From an uncultured Ruminiclostridium sp. (lineage in GTDB: Bacteria; Bacillota; Clostridia; Oscillospirales; Ruminococcaceae), in NCBI GenBank assembly GCA_934454635.1, contig CAKSFR010000012.1:25391-89390 (forward strand): a stretch of 64,000 bases of DNA, in the 5' to 3' direction. Position 1 is the stretch's first letter; every line of letters starts with the position of its first letter. Of this stretch, positions 57,409 through 64,000 are shown in pieces. Below the pieces are notes generated by a model. That model saw nothing but the letters and a program-made list of their open reading frames with translations. It was not told the DNA's origin and made no database searches. A program made the position numbers and the translations under genes.

Positions 57409-59820
57409 CTATTCGCATTTGAGCTGTTCGGCTGTGTTCATTCGTTTCAGTGAGAATATGGATATCAGCACGGTTAATATGACTGCCAGTGTCATGACTG
57501 TCAAAAACACAGCTATCCCGAAGTATTCATAGCTGATCGGTATTTGCATATCCAGTGATGACAGCGTCTGTTCAATTATCAGTATCACAAAGCGCCCGGT
57601 GCAAAGATACAGGAGAACAGGTAAAACAGCAGTCAGCAGTGTTTCACAAAGGAGCATTTTTGATAGCTGTGAGATACTCATACCCTGCGAACGAAGCACT
57701 GCAAGCTCATGCCTGCGCTGCTCAAAACCGATCATCTGCTGTCCGGATACCGACATGACCGCAAGAAGGATTCCGATCACAGCAAGTGCATCAAGCAGTC
57801 CCGTAATGCTTTCCGAACCCTCGTCCATACGGGCGTAGTATTCCTCTGCCGTTTCAAATTCCGCGTTTTTGTCGATAAGCTGTCTGTGCATAAGCTCGGT
57901 ATCGCCCCTGACAAGCAGCATGGACGGATAATCATGATACACGCTTTTGTAGGTATCAAGGCTTATGACCGCCGCATTGCACTTCTGGTCGAAGTATACG
58001 CTGTCTATCCCTTTCACTGCCGTAAACGTAAGCGTTACAGGGCGGACGGAATCATGCTTCAATGTAAGCGTCACGCTGTCGCCCTCGTGGATAGCAAGCC
58101 TTTTCATCATCTGTCTGTCGAGAGCGATCTCATCATTTCCAAGACTTTCGGGCAGGTCACGCAGACCCTTGAACATCTCAAATCTGTGATACCCGAATAT
58201 GCTGACAGACGTCTGCTTGCCGTTCAGCTCTGTTGTTTCGGCGGCAGTATAGATAAATTCTTTGCTGTCTGCACTGATGATATCATAATATTCCGAACAC
58301 TCCGACAGGTTTGTTATCAGAGCATCGCAGTTGAAATTTCTCACCGAATACAGCCCTTCTGCCGAGCGTGACAGGATATAAAGGGAAGCCGTCATCATGA
58401 CAACTGCCGTGCAGATCACCGTTCCCATGACGGCGGTCTTTTTGGTTCCCGACTGTATCAGAGCAAGGCGCATGACAGGAAATCTGCCGCCGTAGGTATG
58501 CTTTGCCGTGATCTTTGAAACTGCGGATAGGATCTTCGGCATGACAAGACATATCCCGGTAACAACCGCTGCAAGACCGAAAAGCGAAGGGATAAAACCG
58601 AAGCTGCCCATAAACAGAATTACTGCAACAAATATGCATATTATCCCTGTGACCGCTCCTGAAACAGACGGCTGATAAACATTGTCCTTTCCGCCGAAAA
58701 TGATATCCTTTACCGGCATTTTTGAAGTGCGTATGAGAGAGGCAAACGACACCGCACAGCTTATCACAGCCGGGATAACAAGTCCGAACACAGGCACATA
58801 CGGCGGCACACTGACACTTCCGCCGATGCCGTCAACACGGGGGATCATATTTCCGAGGAACGTATCTTTCAGCGCATAGAAAATAACCGTCCCGATAATA
58901 CCGCCTATCATGCCGTACACTGCACATTCGGTCAGCAGCGTGAGAGATGCCGTTTTTTTCTCTGCGCCGATACTGCGGAGCGTGCCGATGACAGCAAGCC
59001 TTTCGACAGCTATATTCTTTGAAAACGCCGATATGATAAACAGTATCATCAGCAGCGTCACGGCAAAAATTATCAGAAAAGCCCTTGTTACACTGCGGAT
59101 ACTGTCACGGCTCTCCGGTGTGCCTGTGACCTGATCGACATGAAGATCAGCATATGCTGCACAGAGCTGCTCCGCCGTTTCGGATTCTTTTCCGTCGGGT
59201 GCATCAATATATATGATCGTTGCAGAAGTACCGGGCGATGCCAGAACTGTCCTTGCCGTTTCGGGAGCAGTAATTACTGCAAGTGTCATCACCGACAGAT
59301 CATTTTTGTTCAGCACGATCTCGCTGACAGTCAGTGTGATCTCTGAACCGTCCGCACAGGGAAGCGTTATCTCATCTCCGATATCATAACCGAAACGCTG
59401 TGAAAGCGCATAGCTGATAACGGCTTCATTCTCTGACGGGGCGGTACACTTCGGCAGAAATCCGAACTTCGCCGCACGCTCTGTATCAACACCGATTACA
59501 TATACAGATCTCTTCTGCACATATTTGTAGTTGCTGATATCATGTACCTGAAAATACGATCCTGCAAGTATCACAGGCAGGCTTTCACAGTCAGCGGGCA
59601 ATTCGGGAAGTGTTTCAAAGCCCCTTTCAGCTTGCATGGTGATGTCTGTTCTGCCCATCGAGCTTCGTATCATATCCTCGACTGCCGTGTTTGAAGCAGA
59701 GCTGATCGTCAGGCACAGTGAAAATGTCAGCGATACCGCTGCAAGACACAGCACGATCACAAGGGTGCGAAACGGCTTTATCGTGATATTGCGCAATATG
59801 AGTTTTATGAAAATCTGCAT
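57409..59820 (-). CDS. FtsX-type ABC transporter permease
   Basis: The 803-residue protein has a first membrane helix (residues about 15-38), a large outer domain (40-240), a group of helices (about 245-475), a second large outer domain (about 480-670) and three last helices (about 680-795). Two FtsX modules are therefore present, as in peptide-resistance (BceB-like) and lipoprotein or macrolide exporters. Such transporters use mechanical force rather than classic transport. The start follows the M13 stop by one base, with GGTGAT overlapping it. Confidence 0.92.
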   Translation of the reverse strand: MQIFIKLILRNITIKPFRTLVIVLCLAAVSLTFSLCLTISSASNTAVEDMIRSSMGRTDITMQAERGFETLPELPADCESLPVILAGSYFQVHDISNYKYVQKRSVYVIGVDTERAAKFGFLPKCTAPSENEAVISYALSQRFGYDIGDEITLPCADGSEITLTVSEIVLNKNDLSVMTLAVITAPETARTVLASPGTSATIIYIDAPDGKESETAEQLCAAYADLHVDQVTGTPESRDSIRSVTRAFLIIFAVTLLMILFIISAFSKNIAVERLAVIGTLRSIGAEKKTASLTLLTECAVYGMIGGIIGTVIFYALKDTFLGNMIPRVDGIGGSVSVPPYVPVFGLVIPAVISCAVSFASLIRTSKMPVKDIIFGGKDNVYQPSVSGAVTGIICIFVAVILFMGSFGFIPSLFGLAAVVTGICLVMPKILSAVSKITAKHTYGGRFPVMRLALIQSGTKKTAVMGTVICTAVVMMTASLYILSRSAEGLYSVRNFNCDALITNLSECSEYYDIISADSKEFIYTAAETTELNGKQTSVSIFGYHRFEMFKGLRDLPESLGNDEIALDRQMMKRLAIHEGDSVTLTLKHDSVRPVTLTFTAVKGIDSVYFDQKCNAAVISLDTYKSVYHDYPSMLLVRGDTELMHRQLIDKNAEFETAEEYYARMDEGSESITGLLDALAVIGILLAVMSVSGQQMIGFEQRRHELAVLRSQGMSISQLSKMLLCETLLTAVLPVLLYLCTGRFVILIIEQTLSSLDMQIPISYEYFGIAVFLTVMTLAVILTVLISIFSLKRMNTAEQLKCE

Positions 59821-59821
59821 A

Positions 59822-61753
59822 TCACCACACCCTCACTCTTTTATCATACGGCACAAACATCTCATCGCCGTCCGAAATATCGTATACTTCATAGAATTGC
59901 TCCACGCTCGAAAGTACACCGTTCACTCTGATCTCGGCGGGGCTGTGAACATCATCGGCAATCTGTCCGGAAGCATCCGTATCAAATGACAGCGTTGCCC
60001 AAAGTCTTGCGTAGTTCTCGAATATCTTTCGCAGCTCGTCCCTGTCATCTGTCATAGAAGCTATCACCTGCATACCGCCGAGGTCAGCGGCATTCTCGCC
60101 CTTTGTGTTCTCGCCGTCGATATAAAATGTATCCATGATCTGCATACCGCCGAAATATGCCGAAACTTCATCGGACAGCAGTTCTGTGCGTTTTGGGCTG
60201 ATCCTGTCGGGGCGGTAATTGCCGTGCTCATCGTACAGGATACCGTCTGCATCAAATGCATGACCGATCTCATGGGCGATGATAGAACCGAGCCCGCCGA
60301 GATTCGTATAATGATCGGCTTTCACATCAAAGATCGGAGCGGTGAATAGCCCCATAGGAACTGTAATGCTGTTTTTCTGTGCGTCGTAGTATGCATTGAC
60401 TGCATACGCAGGCATACCCCATTCATCGGCATTCGGGGCTTTATCCGCAGAGGACAGCATTTCCAAAACTGTACCGCTTTTGATATGTATGACGCTTTCC
60501 AACAGGTTCCCCGAAAGCTGCACATCTTTGCGTGCATTCACATCAGGGCAGCCTATATTTACAGAAATATTGTCTATCTTCGCAAGACATTCCCTGCGGT
60601 CGTTTTCCGTCAGAAGCTCTGAGCTTTCGATGCATTTTCTGTACGCCGAGATGATATCGCTTGTCATATCCCCGACAGCTGCAAAGGTCTTTTCATCGCC
60701 GTATTTCTTTATATATATATTCCCGACCTCGTTTGGAAGCAGTGAATTTACGGTCTGTACTGCCTTTTCTTCGTCGGTCTGAAAACTGACCTGTTCAAAT
60801 GCCTCAGAATAACTTGAGGGAAGAACGTCTTTATATGCGTACACAAGCATACATTCGGCAAGAGCTTTCCATATCTCTGTGTTATCATCGGTCAGCAGAG
60901 TGCCTATCTTTTCCAGCTGTGCGATATCCAGAACACAAATATTTCCGCTGCCCATTCCAGCCGATTCAAGATACTCTTTCACAAGCGGGTCAAGTTCATC
61001 GGGCTTACGGATATTATACATATCCTCAACAGACATTTTACTCGGATCGGAAGTGTCTTCCGCTATATCCAGAAGCATCGTGACAATATCATAGGCAAGG
61101 CTGTCGAACTTATCATGACCGAGCAATCTCAATATTTCTGCCATTTGCTGCTGTAAGTTTTCAGCACTGTCTCTGCCGTTTTGCAGTTCGTCAGCCGAAT
61201 AGTAAAGTTGCATCTGCCCGATATAAGGCATATTTTTGCTGCTGTCATAATTGTCCTGTTTAACACCGACAGCAGGCAGCACCGGAACACCGTATTCCGT
61301 ATAGATCATACCGCAGACATGAGCGAAGTCTTTTGCAGTCCGTGCGTTTTCTATCGCATTCATACCTTTTTCAAGCGGCACAAATCCGACCTGCTCCCTT
61401 GTATCCGTATCAAGATACTGCCTGTAAATGTCATGTATCCTCTTTTCATCACTTCCGTCAGGATAAGGGGTATCATTCTTTCCGATAGAGATGATCTCGT
61501 CCGAAAGAACATCATCAACATTTTTCTGCACCATTCGGAGCGTTCCCGATTCAAACATATCTGCGGGGATATCCGTTCCGTAAAGCAGGTCAAAATTCAT
61601 ATATCCGTAGAAATCATCTTCAAGGCGTATCCCTGCACTATCACGGGAATAAACAGTGTTATCCGCAGGCTTGGGTTCATTCTGAACGATCTTTGCCGAG
61701 CAGCCTGTCAGGAGAAAAACAGCCGACAGAAAAAGCGATATTTGTTTTCGCAT
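59822..61753 (-). CDS. M13-family zinc metallopeptidase lipoprotein (neprilysin/PepO-like)
   Basis: The 643-residue protein has a lipoprotein signal (FLSAVFLLTGC, Cys about 17) and a complete M13 peptidase. Visible motifs are VNAYYDAQKNSITVPMG (substrate cleft, about 455), HEIGHAFD with two zinc His and the catalytic Glu (about 496), ENAADLGGMQV with the third zinc Glu (about 557), and VHSPAEIRVNG near the C-terminus. M13 enzymes cut oligopeptides up to about 40 residues. Anchored outside the cell and co-encoded with a peptide-type ABC transporter and sensor, it probably destroys or trims a peptide signal or antimicrobial. GGGGTGA precedes its start. Confidence 0.95.
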   Translation of the reverse strand: MRKQISLFLSAVFLLTGCSAKIVQNEPKPADNTVYSRDSAGIRLEDDFYGYMNFDLLYGTDIPADMFESGTLRMVQKNVDDVLSDEIISIGKNDTPYPDGSDEKRIHDIYRQYLDTDTREQVGFVPLEKGMNAIENARTAKDFAHVCGMIYTEYGVPVLPAVGVKQDNYDSSKNMPYIGQMQLYYSADELQNGRDSAENLQQQMAEILRLLGHDKFDSLAYDIVTMLLDIAEDTSDPSKMSVEDMYNIRKPDELDPLVKEYLESAGMGSGNICVLDIAQLEKIGTLLTDDNTEIWKALAECMLVYAYKDVLPSSYSEAFEQVSFQTDEEKAVQTVNSLLPNEVGNIYIKKYGDEKTFAAVGDMTSDIISAYRKCIESSELLTENDRRECLAKIDNISVNIGCPDVNARKDVQLSGNLLESVIHIKSGTVLEMLSSADKAPNADEWGMPAYAVNAYYDAQKNSITVPMGLFTAPIFDVKADHYTNLGGLGSIIAHEIGHAFDADGILYDEHGNYRPDRISPKRTELLSDEVSAYFGGMQIMDTFYIDGENTKGENAADLGGMQVIASMTDDRDELRKIFENYARLWATLSFDTDASGQIADDVHSPAEIRVNGVLSSVEQFYEVYDISDGDEMFVPYDKRVRVW

Positions 61754-61757
61754 GATT

Positions 61758-62216
61758 TCACCCCTGTGCAATATACAAGTGCCAGCCGTCAGTTGTCAGC
61801 GGAACTGTTATCTTTCCATCGACTTTTTTTCCGCCGTTATAGATCACCGAACCGTAGAGCTTACACAGCTTTCCGCCTGTACTGTGATAGACGAACTCTA
61901 CTGTCTTTCCGTCCGAAATGATTGCATCATGATCCTCGCTCATGATCTCCATAACACCGTCCATAAACGCTCTGTACTCGTCCGAGTCCTGAAACATGAC
62001 GCCGTTATAGTTGTTGCCTGCTATCGGTATATCGGTGATCTCAGTGGTGATCTTATGATTACGCAAGTACATAGCAATATCTTCATACGCCTGACGATGT
62101 GTTTCAAAATCCTGCGTAAGCGTTTCCTGTGATATCCTTTCTGGACGAAACAAAACAAACCACGCAGAACCTCCGACTACAGCAAGAATAATAAGTGCTA
62201 TCAGAAACTTTTTCAT
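61758..62216 (-). CDS. Membrane-anchored small protein, first gene of the operon
   Basis: I do not recognise this 152-residue protein. It has one N-terminal membrane helix (MKKFLIALIILAVVGGSAWF) with no lipobox Cys, and a mixed alpha/beta outer domain (VPLTTDGWHLYIAQG at the end). It is four bases ahead of the M13 gene, so the two are tightly co-expressed and may form a complex. The start has GAAAGGACC. Confidence 0.75.
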   Translation of the reverse strand: MKKFLIALIILAVVGGSAWFVLFRPERISQETLTQDFETHRQAYEDIAMYLRNHKITTEITDIPIAGNNYNGVMFQDSDEYRAFMDGVMEIMSEDHDAIISDGKTVEFVYHSTGGKLCKLYGSVIYNGGKKVDGKITVPLTTDGWHLYIAQG

Positions 62217-62243
62217 ATATACCGGTCCTTTCGATTTTTCTTC

Positions 62244-62308
62244 ATTATAGCATGAAAGCTGTATGAATAGTCGGATATGTGGTGAAATATGCTTTATTTG
62301 TGGTGAAA
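62244..62308 (-). promoter_or_regulatory. Operon promoter with LytTR-type direct repeats
   Basis: On the minus strand TTTCACCAC occurs twice, at 62308-62300 and 62287-62279, with exactly 12 bases between (21-bp period), as known for AgrA/LytTR sites. The repeat nearer the gene ends six bases before a poor -35 (GACTAT, 62272-62267), and TATAAT (62249-62244) lies 17 bases further. A weak -35 with adjacent repeats points to activation by the operon's own regulator. Confidence 0.75.
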
Positions 62309-63508
62309 CGTTACGTATCTGTCTGAGATGATTGTTACCGCTTTGGCGTCATGAAAAAAGAAAAATAGCATTATTATCTCGGTAGGTACTGCTACTGGTT
62401 TCGTGTTACTATTTGGAACGGGGATAGTCGTAGTCGAGTTAGAGTGCCCGAGCGCACCTGATACGGTTGTCACATCAAGTCCCGCTGAAATCAGCGCAGA
62501 GGCCGCAAAGTGGCGAAAACTATGTATTCCATAAAACGGCAGCTCATTCTTTTCACAAAACTCTTTCAACCAACCATACGGCGTCTGGTTGTTCATCGGT
62601 TCGCCGTTCCATTTAACAAAAAGTCGGTCGCTTTCAACCCATTTGTCGCCGTATTTCAACGCTTGCTCGTCCTGTTCTTCTCTAAGCTGTTTCAGAATGT
62701 CCATGATGAATTGCGAAATTTTCAGCGTCCTCTGCGAGCGTTTTGTTTTTGTTGTGTCCGTGTAAATCCCGCGCTCTGCCGTGTAATTCGATGTGCGCCG
62801 AATGCTGATAATGTTGCTTTTGAAATCAACATCTTTCCATTCCAAACCGAGCATTTCAGAGCGCCGCAGACCGCTGTAAGCAATGAGGTAAAAGAAAGCG
62901 CGATACTTGAGCGGTTCACCGGCAAGTCTATTTAGAAGCAGTTCCATTTCTTCCTGAGAGTAAATTTTCTTTTCACAGACCTCACCGCCGGGAATAATCA
63001 CCCTCCTGCACGGATTATCCGAAAGAAGTTCCATTCGCACAGCGTAGTTAAAAACGTCAGAAATGAAGCTGAGATAGTGGCGTATAGTTTTCTGTGCAAG
63101 CGGCTTGCCTGTTTTTTCATTTGCGCCGTCCTTTGCGAGCGAGTTAACAAACCCTTGAAGCTGCCGTGCGGAAATTTTGTCAATGCGAAGATGTCCCAAA
63201 GCGAGATATACGCGCCCCCGAAGCTGAAGCATGCGTTCTAAAGTGGTGCTGCGGAGGCTGTTTTTGGCACAGTTTTCAAACCACTCCTCGGCTAATTCTT
63301 CAAATTTGACCGCCGAAACGCGCAGACCGTGCATACATTTCTCCTCGAAAATCACAGCCTGCCGCTGAAGTTCTTTTTCGATCTGACGTTCGCTCATGCC
63401 TGCTTCGGGTCGCCATGTCATTGCCTGTTCTTTGTGATTGCCGTGCGTGTCATATCCTGTGGAAACACGAATTTGATACGAGTTTCCACGTTTTCTGATA
63501 GTTGCCAT
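62294..63508 (-). pseudogene. int: Tyrosine integrase interrupted by the serine-recombinase element (N-terminal part)
   Basis: The true gene covers 63508 down to the core ACTACG at 62434-62429 (360 codons) and then continues at 50595. It has an arm-binding N-terminus, a core-binding domain (about 65-160) and the catalytic residues Arg in YSGLRRSEMLG, HSFRH and LGHSNS, but not the Tyr. After the core, 45 codons are read from element DNA and end at 62294. Without the Tyr it cannot recombine. Precise excision of the inner element would restore the 394-residue enzyme. Confidence 0.9.
62403..62434. repeat. Right attachment junction of the serine-recombinase element
   Basis: GTGTTACTATTTGG (62403-62416), the inverse of the left arm, is followed by 12 bases and the core CGTAGT (62429-62434). 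Confidence 0.85.
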
Positions 63509-63565
63509 AATATTTTCCTTTCAATAAAAAAATGCTCTGTGCGCGGTTCACAGAGCATTTGATTT

Positions 63566-63862
63566 TTATTTTCGGTTTAACCGATAAAAGTATTGAAGGA
63601 GCCCCTCCTTGGAAATAAGATATTTTCCATGCTCTCCTTTGCCGGCCCGTATATACGGAATTTTGCCGTTAAGCAAAAGATTGCGCAGCGAGCCGTAACT
63701 TATCCCGTGGATAAGTTTGAGCGCCTGGTTTATAGTTATGAATTCCAATTGAGTCTTGCTGTCCTCCTTATCGGAAGCAGAAGAATTTGACTCCTCTACT
63801 ATACTTGTGAGAATAGATATAACCTTAGTTATATCATTGAACATATTTGCACTTTTGTTCAT
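63566..63862 (-). CDS. xis: Excisionase/HTH protein of the tRNA-Glu element
   Basis: The 98-residue protein has a disordered Ser/Asp-rich N-terminus (residues 20-38) and a C-terminal Xis-type winged helix (FITINQALKLIHGISYGSLRN and GKIPYIRAGKGEHGKYLISK). It is 57 bases upstream of int on the same strand, as excisionases usually are. AAAGGA precedes the start. Confidence 0.85.
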   Translation of the reverse strand: MNKSANMFNDITKVISILTSIVEESNSSASDKEDSKTQLEFITINQALKLIHGISYGSLRNLLLNGKIPYIRAGKGEHGKYLISKEGLLQYFYRLNRK

Positions 63863-64000
63863 TTTAGATCCTTTCTGACAAGATGTCTTACATTGTTGTT
63901 ATTTTTTAGTTTGTTGAGATTTAATTGTAACGTTACAATAGATGTGAGACCGAGAAATAGAAAAAATGATTGAGATCTGTTAGAATAGAGTTCACCACAA
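63863..64000. promoter_or_regulatory. Upstream region of xis with a palindromic operator
   Basis: ATTGTAACGTTACAAT (63924-63939) is a perfect 16-bp palindrome, about 60 bases ahead of xis, and a probable repressor site. No other gene is seen before the window ends. Confidence 0.55.

Larger units (their letters stand above)
50602..62434. mobile_element. 11.8-kb large-serine-recombinase element inserted in an integrase gene
   Basis: It starts with the recombinase gene next to its left end and has inverted arms CCAAATAGTAACAC at both ends, flanked by CGTAGT. Contents: recombinase, two small transposon-type proteins, an alpha/beta hydrolase, an RHH protein and the six-gene kinase/ABC/M13 operon. 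No relaxase or transfer-pore gene is seen. Confidence 0.88.
50375..64000. mobile_element. tRNA-Glu-associated tyrosine-integrase element, right end outside the window
   Basis: int (now split), xis and arm-type repeats lie directly beside tRNA-Glu, the usual layout of an integrative element. The int 3' end faces the tRNA 118 bases away. The right boundary and the rest of its genes are beyond 64000. An inner serine-recombinase element occupies about 50602-62428. Confidence 0.65.

Noticed and set aside
1..64000. CRISPR array, rRNA operon or complete prophage
   Set aside because: No regularly spaced repeats, rRNA sequence or phage structural genes were seen; the integrases belong to small mobilizable elements.

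Overview
The window is chromosomal DNA of a low-to-moderate GC, spore-forming Firmicute of the class Clostridia, most likely an Oscillospiraceae/Ruminococcaceae gut or rumen bacterium. The basis is a BofA/DUF2508/M50 sporulation cluster, a SpoVB-like flippase, a lysine riboswitch ahead of asd-dapA-dapB, PPi-type phosphofructokinase, the phoH-ybeY-dgkA-era-recO cluster, a mannanase/beta-glucosidase operon and strong AGGAGG ribosome binding sites. No species marker such as rRNA is present.

Layout. 1-6972 is core: a partial SpoVB-like flippase, a TetR-controlled flavodoxin operon, a CatB-like acetyltransferase, an RNHCP protein behind a structured leader, the yaaL-bofA-(unknown)-M50 operon and guaA. 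6961-22228 is a double insertion into the 3' end of guaA. Three copies of the 12-mer GAGTGGGAATAA, which encodes the GuaA C-terminus and stop, bound two tandem tyrosine-integrase elements. Element 1 (4.8 kb) holds Mob with a pMV158-type oriT, a Rep_trans initiator, Int, Xis and an XRE repressor. Element 2 (10.5 kb) holds XRE, Xis, Int, an RHH mobilization protein, a RepA-like ATPase, a DarT1-NADAR toxin-antitoxin pair, a Mob relaxase, a small HTH protein and a one-chain restriction-modification-specificity enzyme. A broken third Xis just beyond suggests an older insertion at the same place.

22800-50200 is mostly core: a lipoprotein and a zinc-ribbon membrane protein, an HxlR/MBL pair, pfp, the era cluster, trmO, the lysine operon with a stand-alone ACT protein, a diguanylate cyclase, a secreted transglutaminase, metA, a GH26-epimerase-GH3-PAP2 operon and a D-2-hydroxyacid dehydrogenase. 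It is followed by a dense block of perfect hairpins and a tRNA-Met/tRNA-Glu pair.

From tRNA-Glu to the right edge lies a nested mobile structure. A tyrosine-integrase element sits beside tRNA-Glu. Its integrase gene is cut by an 11.8 kb large-serine-recombinase element (about 50602-62428), so the catalytic tyrosine lies on a fragment 12 kb from the rest of the gene. The inner element carries a six-gene operon: a membrane-anchored small protein, a secreted M13 metallopeptidase lipoprotein, an FtsX-type permease, an ABC ATPase, a LytTR regulator and a GHKL sensor kinase. A LytTR-like direct repeat pair lies upstream of it. I read this as a peptide-sensing, degrading and exporting/resistance module. 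This cargo and the integrase interruption are the most notable findings.
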